DNA of 64,000 nt from Symbiotaphrina buchneri (Eukaryota; Ascomycota; Symbiotaphrinales; Symbiotaphrinaceae). The notes below the pieces were generated by a model. That model had not been told where the DNA came from and made no database searches. It worked only from the letters and a program-made list of their open reading frames with translations. Made by a program: the position numbers and the translations under genes. Location: assembly GCA_001599915.1 (NCBI GenBank), contig BCIG01000001.1:1240001-1304000 (forward strand), read 5' to 3'. Below, one piece after another: positions 33,715 to 45,209 of this stretch. How positions within the stretch are numbered: position 1 is the stretch's first letter; the number at the start of each line of letters is the position of its first letter.

Positions 33715-36360
33715 ATGTCCGGCGCACCCCATACCCAACCCGGACGCCCACCTGCCCAATCCCGTGGATCAAGATCTGGAATTAATCGCGGTCACCAGAA
33801 TAGCCAAGGAGGAGTTCACAATGGCGGTGTGGGGCCAGGCGCTGGCCCTGGAGTACCGCCAATAAGGGTGTCTACCAAGCAATCTCAGAATGCGTTGTAC
33901 GATCAGTTGCCAACTGGGGCTACCCACCACCAACAGCACCCACAGAGCCAGTATATACAGAATGCAAGCTTGGGAAACGAGGCATTGGAGGACTACAACT
34001 TCACTGCGACACAGGGGCTACATGGAGATGGCGCGAATAATCCATACGATGCGAATCTGGGGTTATTGAACTGGGATTGGGGCGATGTCAATTTCGATCC
34101 GAACACCGCATTCGGTGACTCCTACGAACCTCAAGGGGAGCTTCTACAGCTGTTCGAGGACCAGCAGCAGTTTCGCCAACCTATAAAACAGCAACCTGCG
34201 AAGCAGGAGTTCAATCTTCCTAATCAAGATACCGTTGTTCAAACAACTCCCCAGCCAGCACCTCAATCAAATGTCTTGCCAAATACTATGAGTGGTCTGC
34301 CTACGGTTGTACCACGGGCTCAACCAGCACCAGCCCAATCTTCGGTCAGGGCAGGCATGAAGAGGAAATCGCAATCAGAGCCATCGTCTGCTGTTGAAGG
34401 ACAACAGGTGTCTTCTGCTGGCCCTACAGATAAAGACGATTCGCCTCCTTCCAAAAAGTTTGCCAAACCTAGTCCTGCTTCTACGACAGATAGTAGTGTG
34501 AAAGACGGACAGAGTGGAGAGACTAGTGGTAAAGAAGAGAGCGCGTCAACCGCTCGACTGGTGAGCCGTGGGAATGATACACCCAGCTCGACAAGACAAC
34601 CGGAGAACCAGAGTACTGCACCAAGGCCGAAGCCTACTATCTCTCAAACTAGAGAGGATAGACAAAGCAGGAATGCTATTCCTGGAGTGATGCGAGCAGC
34701 TGTTGGTGACCCAAGGAGATCTTCTGGCAAGTCGAGCTTGCCGCAGGAGAAAGTGTTCCCCATCCAGATCGGGTCCGAACTGTTCAGGTTGTCCGGAGCA
34801 TCAATAGCATCTGATGGTAATGGTGCCTTCCCATATATCCTATTCGACCAAAGCTAAAAGGCCTAGAGCACCCTCATACTTCTCTCAGTGTTTTGAGGAA
34901 CAGCTTCGGAATCATGAAGACGATGCTGGCGGTGTGAGAACATTGTATATTGATCGGGACCCGGTCACATTTCGAGATATACTGCTCCATTTACAAGGTA
35001 CGATCCGCTCCGGGTTCCGACCTCGACCTATATTGACCGTCCTAGGGTATTACGTATATCCAAAAGATGGGCTGCATTTTGTGAGGCTCTTTGCAGATGC
35101 TCAGTTCTATAGTTGTGGGTTTAGCTTGGTCTCGTATCTCCGTAGTCTTGTTGACTCTTGATAGTACCACGCCTGATATCTCAACTTTTCGAATCAGAGA
35201 TTTATATGCATATTGGCGAACAACCATTCCGAATATCGCGAGATATATTCTCTTCTCCTGGCGACTCCCCGAACTTTTTTACTCTGGGCTTCCATATATT
35301 CTTCACAACGCCGAAGGAGGTGTTTCCCGGTCTGGACGGTAGAGGTCTACTTCGGCCGCCAGCTATTATGCCACCAAGCGTTCCTCATAGATCCGCGGAT
35401 GTGTTCCGAGATCTACTCCATGTATTGCGTGGATATCCCATACACATCAAGAACGAAGAACATCGAGCAGAACTTCTCCGGGACTGCCGTTATTACCACC
35501 TTCGTGGTCTCGAACAAAAGCTCATCAGTCATCACATCAGCTATAATCTGCGCCGGCAACGATCCGAGATCGTCATCCGGCTCGAAGACATTCGGCAATC
35601 CGGCATCACATTTGTCCCCGACTCTCACAGTGTATCCGCCCAAACTCCTGATACTCCTTCACGGCCAGTTCCACCTTGCCCGTCTGGTTGGGTACAATAC
35701 GCCCGCCCGTTCGTTGACGACGGACCACATGACCTCATCCTCGAATTAAGCGCCGCCGAATGTCACACGCTTGATCTTACAGACCACCGAGCCTCGTTCC
35801 ACGGCGATGCCAAGAAGCGCATCACCGCGCTGTTCCAAGTCGTCGCGAACAAGATGAACCTCCCGACCACGCAGCCACTGGGCCTAATGCTTCTCTCAAC
35901 CGGAGGCGGCGTCGCCGCACAGCCTGCCTCGCCTGGTAATACGCCTCTGAGCGAGGAGCGAGTCCGAATCCGCATCGACCCTGACGCGGACGTCATCGTT
36001 GACGGGGTCCCATATCATGGCTTCTCGAACACCCGTGAGCCTGAAGCGTCCGGGTCTAGTGACCCAGATGCTGAGCAGCAGCCGCCGGGCCCTTCGCGTA
36101 AGTCGAGCGAGGCCGGCCTGTCGCAGCACTCTGATGGCCCTTCTCCCGGTGCGAGGACGACTAGGTCTCGATGGCCCGGTAAGAGGGCGATCGCCGGGGC
36201 GGAGGATGGAGGCGAGTCGGTGGTGCAGAGGGGACAGTGGAGGCTGAGGGTGCAGAGTACACCTGACGGCAAAGGCGCGAAGGTGGTCCTCGTTGCGGTC
36301 AAGTTGGAGGTGGTCACGAATGAGAAGGCGAGGAATAAGGGGAGGGGCTTTTTGGGTTAG
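33715..36360 (+). CDS. BTB/POZ-type protein with long disordered N-terminus
   Basis: Four exons, 33715-34816, 34869-34997, 35046-35111 and 35165-36360, give 830 aa. The first half (about 365 residues) is disordered and Gln/Pro/Ser-rich. The BTB-like fold begins at FPIQIGSELFRLSGASIASD and continues after the first splice with APSYFSQCFEEQ, TLYIDRDPVTFRDILLHLQG, then YYVYPKDGLHFVRLFADAQFY. A second related module follows (IYMHIGEQPFRISRDIF, PNFFTLGFHIFF). The choice of acceptor at 34868 rather than a nearer AG rests on joining D to APSYFS. The third join gives FYIPRL and uses a weak GTTGTG donor, so it is the least sure. Fungal proteins of this type are probably potassium-channel-tetramerisation-like adaptors; the partner is unknown. 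Confidence 0.85.
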
Positions 36361-36859
36361 ATGGGCAAGGCAATGAGTAGCGCAGGGGCGTTTCTGGTGT
36401 CCTTGGGGTTGTGGGGATTGGAGGTTATGTAAGGCGTTGTGGATACCCAAGTATTATAGGGCGTTTGCTGGGGAGCAATGTAGGATTACGGAATACGGAA
36501 GGCGGAAAACATTAGAGCCAAAGGTTTGCAATATCTTTCTTCATCTAAGCTTGCTTTCAACAGCACTCAGTAGTGTATCCATCCTGTGATGAATGCTGGT
36601 AGGTACTCATTCTATGTAGCTGAAGAGAACAAAGCCGCCACGAAAAGCGGGCGTCAGGTAAGAGAGCGCCTCCCCAGTTCCCCAGCCAAACGCCATGTGC
36701 ATGCAGTAAGATGATCGAATAATAGCGATGAAGATTCTGCGCGGACCGCCGGCGCAAATAGCATGCCATATGGACTGTCCACGTCCTTCGTCTTGTTCTC
36801 TTGCTCCTCAAAGGTCTTGGTCGTCGCCGTCCAGAGACTGGCAAACGTCCGTTGCAATC
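36361..36859. other. Intergenic between convergent genes
   Basis: 499 bp shared by two 3' ends. No gene seen. Confidence 0.6.
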
Positions 36860-38644
36860 TCAGTCTTTGCCCAGCCGCCCCAGTGCGGCAACGAGCGCCT
36901 TCCTCTCCTTCCCATCTGCCTCCAGGACCGCGACGAGGTCCCTCAACTGGATCCCAGTGCCCTTGCCCTGATCTTCTCGAAACTCGCCCATTCTCCGGCC
37001 CACAGATACCGCCGTCGACGACCCCCCACCCGTACCGGTCCCGCTTGCCGCACCGCCCACGTTGGTCTGCAGGCGCCCGGCTCCAAAGCCTCCTCCTCCA
37101 CCACCAGATCCTCCTGTCATCCACGATGGCTTCTTCCTGCCGCCCAACATCAGCGCCGCCGTGCGATTCGCCGATGTGTGCGCGACTGCTTCGTCCTGTC
37201 TTGCAGAGGCCATTTTGGCCGCTTCTTTCTTGGTTAACTTTTTGGGCTCGACCACGTCTGGTGCGCGATCGCCAAGCAGGCCTGGTGTACCCGGCGTGCC
37301 CGGAGTCCCCGGGGCGGAATCGAGGGGAGGGTCTTTACGCTTCTGGCGCCGGGCGAGCCGAGCTTCCTCCAACTTGCGCGTGGTGTCCTGGAGGTCCCGA
37401 AATGATTTGGCCATTGTGTTCGGGAAAGAAAGGGTCGGGGTGGGCTTTGTAGGGGTAGTGGCAGGCGTTGGAAGGCGATTCGCGGAGGAGAAGGAGCCTG
37501 CAAGACGTAAGCCATGTGACAGTGGTGAAGAACTGGGTGAGAACGCACGCTTGAGCGGGTTAGGGAGAGGACTGGAGGTGGTTTCAGTACTGGCAGACTT
37601 CAATGGGGCGACACCGTCGGTATTGCCATTGGCAGGAACGGCGAGATCCGTCCATTCTGGGGGCACGACGCCGTGCGATCCCATCCGTCGACCCTTAGCC
37701 AGTCCTGCTGCATCTTCGACCATGCCTCGTACGCGTTCCTGGGTTGCGAGCGATAGAAGTGCCAGGATATCAGCCAAAGGAGCATTATCGCTGACCATCG
37801 CTCCCGTTCTGACTGTAGTAATAGTCGTCCCATCGGGATTGATAGCGTGCATAATCTCCGGTTTCTTCTCCGGCGTCTCTGGAACCTTCTCCCAAACTCC
37901 TTCCAAAGGCATCCGCATATTGTTCTCGTAAACCCTACGCCCAATGCGGTACCTGACAACATTACCCAAGAGGAATGGATTAAACATATGTTGTGACCTG
38001 GACTCCGCTATCCGCCGTTTAGCTTTCTTCCACTCCTCATTTGCAATTTCTTCCGGGGTTTGTCGAGGGACTGCGGGCTGATGTAGTGGTCCGAGCTGTT
38101 GTGGGGTAGACCACTGAGAATATCCTTGTGGAAATCTTGGATCTGGTCCAGTGGAACCAGTAGAACCGAATGAGGACGTAAGGTTGGAGTTGAAGGAAGT
38201 GGCATCTTGATTGGCGCCGCGGTAAGACTGTATCAGGAACTCTTCTTCATCCTTGAGATCGATACCAGAAGAAGCCAGCACATCCGCTAGCTGAGTAGTG
38301 TCTGTAGCCCTCTCAGCGGGCCGAGAAGGCGGTCCCATTGTCCCAGCAGGAGGTGGAGACATCCCTGACGCTCCATCCACTTGTGCACCCATCTGCCCAC
38401 CCATTTGCCCAGCTAGCGGCCCTCCAAATTGACCCCCAGACTGCCCACCAACCTGACCACCCATTGTAGGAAGCTGCATATTCGAGATGCCGGGAGATCC
38501 ATATGGTGACTCTGGCTTCGGTGAAAGCCGAGGCCGTTTGGTAGGCGGAAAGTATGACCCAGAAGGTGAGAGTGCGCTATTAGGCCCAGGAGACGGAGTA
38601 TTCTGAGCGGGCGAGAATGCGCTTGGCGGAAGATGTTGCGCCAT
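36860..38644 (-). CDS. taf4: TFIID subunit TAF4
   Basis: Intronless, 594 aa. The N-terminal 120 residues are low-complexity, with repeated Gly-Gly-Gln units (about residues 62-90). The TAF4 conserved domain starts near residue 110 with TQLADVLASSGIDLKDEEEFL, runs through a basic EEWKKAKRRIAESRSQHMFNPF stretch, NVVRYRIGRRVYEN, and ADILALLSLATQERVRGMVEDA, the histone-fold helices that pair with TAF12. The C-terminal part has EPKKLTKKEAAKMASARQDE and a final RDLVAVLEADGKERKALVAAL helix, both typical of TAF4. It acts in the nucleus in TFIID-driven transcription initiation. A TPGTPGTPG repeat and a polyglycine run lie between. It is divergent from YSH1. Confidence 0.92.
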   Translation of the reverse strand: MAQHLPPSAFSPAQNTPSPGPNSALSPSGSYFPPTKRPRLSPKPESPYGSPGISNMQLPTMGGQVGGQSGGQFGGPLAGQMGGQMGAQVDGASGMSPPPAGTMGPPSRPAERATDTTQLADVLASSGIDLKDEEEFLIQSYRGANQDATSFNSNLTSSFGSTGSTGPDPRFPQGYSQWSTPQQLGPLHQPAVPRQTPEEIANEEWKKAKRRIAESRSQHMFNPFLLGNVVRYRIGRRVYENNMRMPLEGVWEKVPETPEKKPEIMHAINPDGTTITTVRTGAMVSDNAPLADILALLSLATQERVRGMVEDAAGLAKGRRMGSHGVVPPEWTDLAVPANGNTDGVAPLKSASTETTSSPLPNPLKRAFSPSSSPLSHGLRLAGSFSSANRLPTPATTPTKPTPTLSFPNTMAKSFRDLQDTTRKLEEARLARRQKRKDPPLDSAPGTPGTPGTPGLLGDRAPDVVEPKKLTKKEAAKMASARQDEAVAHTSANRTAALMLGGRKKPSWMTGGSGGGGGGFGAGRLQTNVGGAASGTGTGGGSSTAVSVGRRMGEFREDQGKGTGIQLRDLVAVLEADGKERKALVAALGRLGKD

Positions 38645-39254
38645 GATGGTTGATGAGCGCGGTGCTGGGAGGGTGAGGAGAGCGAGCTAATAACCTCGGA
38701 GAATGAGCTCTGCGGGCCCAGGCAGAGATGCGCCGCGGGCGACGACGAAGCGTCACCGGCGGACGGAGGTTATTCTGCAATCAGTAGAAGAGCCGCATGG
38801 GATGAAATAGTGTGCTCGAGCCTGGTGAACTATCGGGACGTATCTGGATCGTTGTGGAAGAGAAGAAGCTGGTTAGGTGTCGTGGTTGTGAGGAGCAAGG
38901 AGATCTCGAAGTCGCAGATGAGTTGCACAGCGGAGGAACAAGCAGCACGTGACCTTGCTTTAGTCCAAGTCCCGCGCAGAATCGAAGTGACTCTCACACC
39001 GCGACGTTCACTTACTGACTCGACAACATTCATCTCTCGGATCTTTCTTGTATCAGGAGCCCAATCCAATGGCCGAGCGATATTACATTTAGGCTTTCTT
39101 CTGAAAAGACCAACTGCACCTTTATTGATGACGCGGTGACCAACGTCGGTCCTGCTGCTGCTCGGCCGCTGCTACTGCTATCCCACTAGCTACTCATTCC
39201 ACCAGTGCTTCACCTGTCTAGCTACAGGGAAGCGCCTTTTGGCCTTACGCGGGG
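38645..39254. other. Divergent promoter of TAF4 and YSH1
   Basis: 610 bp between two divergent housekeeping genes of mRNA production. A 109-residue plus frame here is not protein-like. Confidence 0.6.
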
Positions 39255-42200
39255 ATGGCGGCCAAAAGAAAGGCGGCTGCGTTGTCGCCTGTCGACGAGG
39301 AGCCTGTAGATCCTGCCGATGAGCTCATGTTCTACTGCCTGGGGGGTGGGAATGAGGTCGGGCGTTCATGTCACATCCTTCAGTACAAGGGCAAAACCGT
39401 CATGGTAAGATCCATGCCCATGCTGTATTGGATGCACCAGCTAACCATCTGTAGCTTGATGCTGGAATGCATCCCGCATATGACGGCCTTGCTGCGCTCC
39501 CTTTCTACGATGAGTTCGATCTCAGCACAGTCGATGTACTCTTGATCAGCCAGTAAGCAGACGAATTCCCTTCGGTCCTTTCAAGTCATATTTCTATTCT
39601 GTCATGTGGTGGATGGCACAAAAGCGTACTTGCTAGACTCTGGCATAGTCCTGCATTGCTGCGCTTCGTACACCTTTCCTTGATGTCTCTATCATCTCTT
39701 ATAGGCATTAGAGAGCCTGGGGCTCGAGTGGAGGAGTCAGTGGCATTCTCAGTCGAGACGCCGCTGTACGTGAGAAACAATACAAGACGCGATGTATCCC
39801 CTCTGAAAGCCGCCCCTCTAGCTGTGTTGCCAAACGTCCATCCACGTGTCTCATGCAGCCCACGACTCAGCCTTGTACATAGCCTCACGCCAAATGTTGG
39901 CTACCCTGCAGTTGGGCCTATTGCTGACCTCATATCAGTTTCCATCTAGATCATGCAGCATCGCTTCCCTACGTGCTGTCCAAGACGACTTTCAAAGGTC
40001 GCGTCTTCATGACACATCCTACCAAAGCCATCTACAAATGGCTTATCCAGGACAGTGTCCGAGTTGGGTGTGTACCTGCACAATGCCATAGTTACTGCGA
40101 CTGATCATGTTTGCAGCAACACTTCGTCATCCTCCGACCAACAAACTCAGCTATACACCGAAGCGGACCACCTTTCAACGTTTTCAAAGATTGAAGCCAT
40201 AGATTACCACACTACTCACACCATCTCATCAATTCGCATCACTCCTTATCCTGCGGGGCATGTTCTAGGTGCCGCCATGTTTCTGATAGAGATCGGCGGC
40301 CTCAAAATGTTGTTTACTGGCGATTATTCTCGAGAAGATGATCGTCATCTTATACCTGCGGAAGTCCCTAAGAACGTCAAAATCGATGTGCTCATAACGG
40401 AGAGCACGTATGGCATTGCATCTCACATTCCCCGACTTGAGCGAGAAGCAGCCTTGATGAAATCCATTACAGGCATTCTAAATCGAGGTGGTAGGGTGTT
40501 GATGCCCGTCTTTGCTCTGGGACGGGCTCAAGAACTACTGCTAATTCTGGATGAATACTGGGGAAAGCATCAAGAGCTTCAAAAAACCCCAATATACTAT
40601 GCTTCAAGTCTTGCGCGGAAATGCATGGTAGTGTATCAGACTTATGTGAGCGCTATGAACGACAACATCAAAAGGTTGTTCCGGGAACGTATGGCTGAGG
40701 CGGAGAATTCTGGAGACGTCGGCAAAGGAGGTCCATGGGACTTCCGTTTTATTCGAAGCTTGAGAAATCTGGACCGCTTTGACGATGTTGGTGGCTGTGT
40801 CATGCTTGCTTCTCCCGGTATGATGCAGAGTGGCGTTTCTAGGGAATTGCTAGAACGATGGGCCCCAGATCCCCGGAATGGCGTCATCATCACTGGTTAT
40901 TCGGTTGAGGGGACAATGGCAAAACAGATTATGAACGAGCCGGAATCCATACCGGCAGTCATGACCAGCAGGGGCGGAGGAGCTGGGGGTAGAAGAGCGC
41001 CTGGTGCGGCGGAAGGTGACAAGGTCATGATACCCCGGCGATGCAGTGTGCAAGAGCTTTCATTCGCTGCCCACGTTGATGGAGTAGAGAATCAGGAGTT
41101 CATCGAGGAAATTGCATCTCCGGTCGTTGTAAGTCTTCAACAGTCGTATCGCGTTGGATGATGCTAACTATTGAAGATCCTGGTTCACGGGGAAAGGCAC
41201 AATATGCTCCGCCTGAAGTCTAAGCTCCTCTCCTTGAACGCCAACAAGGCTCACAAGACGAAGGTCTACAGCCCTGCTAACTGCGAGGAACTGCGGATTC
41301 CCTTCAAGGCAGATAAGCTCGCCAAGGTCGTTGGCAAGCTTGCTCAATTCCCTCCCCCAACTGAACCTGATCCAAACCTTGAGCATGCTCAGCTCATTAC
41401 CGGTGTGCTCGTTCAAAATGACTTCAAGCTTTCCCTCATGGCTCCTGAAGATCTGCGTGAGTATGCGGGTCTGACCACTACTACCATAACCTGCAAACAG
41501 CGTCTCACTCTGAGCGCTGCTGGAATTGACCTCATCCGCTGGGCGCTTGAGGGTACATTCGGCGGTATCGAGGAGCTTGCGCCGAAGAAGTCTGAACACA
41601 CCAACGGGACGGCCACCAATGGCAGCACAACACCTGTGAAGAAAGAGGAAGAGGAAGACGCTGATGAAGAAATTTCTCGCTCTGATGATGAACACATTAC
41701 GACGTTCCTCATCATGGGCTGCATCCTTTTGCGTTACCGCAACTCCGGGGAAGTACTTCTTGAGTGGGAAGGGAACATGCTCAACGACGGGATTGCTGAC
41801 GCTGTCCTGGCGGTGCTCTTCTCAGTAGAGTCATCTCCTGCAGCTGTCAAGCGTTCGGCACATACCCACAAACATGACGGTCATCAGCATGACCGCATCC
41901 TAGATAAAGAAGGCAACCCAAAACGGAATCCACACGCCTACTTGACGCCGGAGGATCGCCTTTCGCGACTCTGTATGTTCCTGGAAGCGCAATTTGGTTC
42001 CGAGAACGTGTCTCCGATCCATCGTCCGCGTCTGCAGAGCCAAGAGGCTGAAACGTCAGCGGAGGAGGAGCTATCACCCGACGAGAAGGCAGAACTCAAT
42101 CGCCTGCATGCACTAGGCATTCCTGTTCCTGGGATCGAGATCAAGGTCGATAAACACACGGCGAAGGTGTGGTTGGAGGACTTGAGTGTGGAGTGTGACT

Positions 42201-42283
42201 GGGGTGTCATGAAGGACAGAGTGACCAAGGTTGTTGAAAGGGCAGTAGGAGTTGTGGCTCCTTTGTGGCAGGGCAGGAGATGA
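39255..42283 (+). CDS. ysh1: YSH1/CPSF73, mRNA 3'-end-processing endonuclease
   Basis: Five exons, 39255-39404, 39455-39552, 39939-40067, 40117-41128 and 41177-42283, encode 831 aa. It is the zinc-dependent nuclease of the cleavage and polyadenylation factor. Metallo-beta-lactamase motifs: [20 protein letters not shown]; the zinc-binding H-F-H-L-D-H at residues 83-88, split by the second intron inside the first histidine codon; then [14 protein letters not shown] and [14 protein letters not shown]. The beta-CASP part has [39 protein letters not shown] and the late HVDG. The C-terminal CPSF73/100 domain follows, with an acidic insert. The second intron is 386 nt against 48-50 nt for the others. 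All phases agree. Confidence 0.95.
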
Positions 42284-42648
42284 AAACTTACTACGGCGTT
42301 GTATGGCTGGATCTCAGCGGAAAGGCATCCAATGGGTTGATCTTATGGTCTACTTCCCTTGGCTACAGGAATTGGGAGAGATAGCATTTGTGGGCTCGGT
42401 ATCTGCGACTGGCGACGGACGTCATAAAAGCAAGGTGGATCTTGCACCTTCAATTGCGAAAAGGAACTCTCATAGCTCAATGTAGCTCGATTTGAAGACT
42501 TTTGCCTTATGTAGTACATGTAAACATGCTCCTCGTGATCTGAGGTATCCGTGAAGACAATCCAGAGAACCATCATCCAGACTTGCTGTAACGCCGGAAG
42601 TATGCAGGATGCAGGCCGCAACTTCCTTTTCACTGTCCATAAGCCACC
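42284..42648. other. Intergenic between convergent YSH1 and SAP18
   Basis: 365 bp of shared 3' ends. Nothing further seen. Confidence 0.6.
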
Positions 42649-43519
42649 TTACCACCTCCTACCGCGCCCTCGATCGAAATACCTCCCTCTTCCACCGCCA
42701 CCAACAGGCTCAGGCACCCTCTCTCCTCTTCTCCACTCGCCTTCGGGCATTCTAACGCCCGCATCTCCAACTCCGCCTCCCCTGCCTCTAACCTGGAACC
42801 CGGAACCATTTTGTTGCAGAGCACCCCTCAACCCAGCAGCGAAACCTCGTCCAGCGCCTGCTGCTATACCACCTCGCCCTCCACGTATGCCTGTATCCAC
42901 CCCAAATCCCCCGGCAAGCAATGGCGGCGCAATCGAGCCATCTGGGAAAGGTGGAAGGATAGCCACGGCTATGTAGTCGCCGACGACGAAGCGGGAATCT
43001 TGCAGCGTTTTGGTCGCATCATCAACCTCCGCCTCTGCGCCATCCTCCGCCTTATCTGCTGCGCCATTGATACGCTCCTTCTGCTCCTCCTTGTCAGGGC
43101 GCACAATACAGCTCCCCAGATCTTTACTTAGGTATCTGCCGGGCGCGCCAGGCCGGGCAGCCGCGTCCCGTGTGTCGGGGTACAGCAGGCGGTAGGATAA
43201 CCGTGTGCCGATTATGGGCGACGGGAGGATGTTCGGGTGAGAAGAGAGAAGGTGCGAGGTCAGCTCGTGGGAGAGCTCGCGGAGGGTGCAGGATGGCCAA
43301 GTGTGTAGCGATATGTGAGCGGGCAGGGAGGGAGCGCTAGGGGAGAACTCGTCGAGTCTGAGGAAAGTCTAGTCAGTACTTTTTTGGCCGGATCTCTGGA
43401 AGGCGCACGAACCGTGGGAAGGAGTTTTGTCGGTAGAAGACCTTGATGTGAAAGGGAACGGTTGTTTCGCGGTCAATGGGTTTGGGCGGTTCGCTCGGCG
43501 GCGGTGGTGCAAGCGCCAT
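42649..43519 (-). CDS. sap18: SAP18 homologue with Gly/Arg-rich tail
   Basis: Two exons, 43519-43413 and 43357-42649, give 271 aa. The SAP18 core covers about residues 14-180: PIDRETTVPFHIKVFYRQNSF, LDEFS formed across the splice, LPAHISLHTWPSCTLRELSHEL, FVVGDYIAVAILPP near the end. These match the ubiquitin-like fold of human SAP18, a partner of Sin3-HDAC and of the splicing-linked ASAP/PSAP complex. The core holds inserts not found in the human protein, including an acidic DKAEDGAEAEVDDA run. The last 90 residues are rich in Gly and Arg with RGG and RGRG repeats ending RGRGRRW, which suggests RNA binding. It shares a 316-bp promoter with PRP18. Confidence 0.9.
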
Positions 43520-43835
43520 AGCTGGGCCTGGTGAAGTAGAGGAGCTGGAGGAGCTGAAGACTTGTTTTATCTATTCACCGTTCGAGGTGTAGCATAGTGA
43601 CGAATTGTGGCTTCTCGAGCGGAGGTTTGCGGTGGATTGATGTAGCTGTTGAGCTACAAAAGCCGAGGTAGGTAGCGCGGGACGTTGAAGATCGTCAAGT
43701 CGCTCCCATCCAAACTTCTCAAACCTCATCACTTTTAGTTCCTTACACTTCCGTCCACGACAACAACGAGGACCACAACGCACCCTGAATCGCTGTCACT
43801 GAGGGTCAGAGCTCAACTCTGACATCTAATCCAGC
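43520..43835. other. Divergent promoter of SAP18 and PRP18
   Basis: 316 bp between two divergent genes, both linked to splicing by family knowledge. No ORF or RNA seen. Confidence 0.6.
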
Positions 43836-44924
43836 ATGGATTTCGCGTCTCTGATGTCCGCGCAAATCTCCCAAGCAAAATCCACGTCTCCCCCACCCAC
43901 ATCATCCAACTCCTCCAAATACATCAAACGCGGCGAAGCTGAAGCCGCCCGTGAAGCCGCCTACCGGGCCGAGCAAGCAGCCGCTGCCGCGGCGCGAGAG
44001 GAACGATTAGCAAAGAAGCGCAAAGCGGAGGAAGAAGAGGCTGAAAAGAAACGCGAACGAGAGGAGAAGCGACGGAAGTTGGCTGAAGAGTCTCGGCGAA
44101 AGAGAGAAGAGGAAGAAGCGAAGGCGGAGCGCGCAAGGCGGAAAAGGCTTGGGTTGCCTGAGCTGCCAGAGAGGAAGGAGAAGGAGGAGACGCCATTGGC
44201 GGAAGGAGAGGTGGATATTGAGGATGGTGAATTAGTGGAGCTCTTGAGACGTATGGGCGAGCCGGCAAGGTTGTTCGGAGAGTCTCATAGAGGACGATTG
44301 AGAAGATACAGGAAGTTAGAGGAGAGGGCGAAGACGCCGCAACCCAAAGCAGGCAATGGGCCGATCCCGACCGTCCTGGAGCCGGTGGAGCAAAAGGATA
44401 TGAAGGTTCCGCCGAAACCGCCTACGGACCCAGAAGCAAGGAAGTTCTTGTTCCGTCAACTGGCTTCGTACTTCAACATGGTGCTACGGGAATGGCAGAT
44501 TGCGCTTGCACAGCGCTCCGATGAAGTGAAACAGTCTTTCTCCGGAAAGGCAGCTACCAATGCATTGACATCGACACTTGAGCATCTACGGCCTCTCTTC
44601 GTCAAATTCGAACGCGGTGAGCTAGAGAAAGGGGTGTTGGATCCTATTGTGGAGATTGTATGTGCCGCACAGGAAAGAAGATATGTGGACGCCAATGACG
44701 GATACCTACGTCTCAGCATTGGGAAGGCGGCATGGCCCATCGGTGTTACTATGGTTGGTATTCACGAGCGAAGCGCACGGGAGAAGTTGCATGAGAGCGA
44801 CAAGAACCAAGCACACATCATGTCTGATGAAGTCACTCGGAAATTTTTGCAAGGGATCAAACGTTGCTTAAGCTTTGCACAGACTAGATGGCCGCCGGAG
44901 GACCAAGCACAGCTAATGGGCTGA
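43836..44924 (+). CDS. prp18: Pre-mRNA splicing factor Prp18
   Basis: Intronless, 362 aa. The first 110 residues are Ala/Glu/Lys/Arg-rich and probably a long charged helix. A splicing-factor motif follows (about residues 132-160, LVELLRRMGEPARLFGESHRGRLRRYRKLE), shared by Prp18 and Prp4. The Prp18 domain fills the C-terminal third: RQLASYFNMVLREWQ, LRPLFVKFERGELEKGVLDPIVEIV, RRYVDANDGYLRLSIGKAAWPIGVTMVGIHERSAREK. The family acts with Slu7 in the second catalytic step of splicing in the nucleus. The protein length and motif order are normal. The 3' end is 285 bp from the end of the first secreted-protein gene, which is convergent. Confidence 0.95.
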   Translation: MDFASLMSAQISQAKSTSPPPTSSNSSKYIKRGEAEAAREAAYRAEQAAAAAAREERLAKKRKAEEEEAEKKREREEKRRKLAEESRRKREEEEAKAERARRKRLGLPELPERKEKEETPLAEGEVDIEDGELVELLRRMGEPARLFGESHRGRLRRYRKLEERAKTPQPKAGNGPIPTVLEPVEQKDMKVPPKPPTDPEARKFLFRQLASYFNMVLREWQIALAQRSDEVKQSFSGKAATNALTSTLEHLRPLFVKFERGELEKGVLDPIVEIVCAAQERRYVDANDGYLRLSIGKAAWPIGVTMVGIHERSAREKLHESDKNQAHIMSDEVTRKFLQGIKRCLSFAQTRWPPEDQAQLMG

Positions 44925-45199
44925 TTCCTGGTAGTTTGGGAAGAGCAATGATCTGGAACAACGTGCCTGCGGAGGGATGCGTCCCTAGAATGAAGACATC
45001 TTGCATGATAACTCCTGTTCCATATTCGACTAAATCTGTGTTCTCAATTGCCTCCAGTCTTCTGACGGTCTCCGGTACCTCCTGCTCTTCGCATAAAATT
45101 GCAAGTCTGGCAGCATATCTTGGCTCTGCTCCGGTGAAAGTCCTCACGACTGCAAAGAAGATTCCGATGAGCTTTCTGCAAAGACACAAGTTCAATACA

Positions 45200-45209
45200 G
45201 TCGACTTAC
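45200..45209 (-). other. Splice-donor-like GTAAGT touching the stop codon of paralogue A
   Basis: GTAAGT begins at 45209 on the minus strand, right after the stop. Two CAG acceptors with pyrimidine-rich lead-ins occur 34 and 60 nt further on. A 3'-UTR intron would be the relic of the B and C intron position. Confidence 0.35.

Noticed and set aside
36763-37931. Long plus-strand frames of 229 and 289 residues
   Set aside because: They are antisense shadows of TAF4, whose own frame has clear domain motifs; their composition follows from its codon use.
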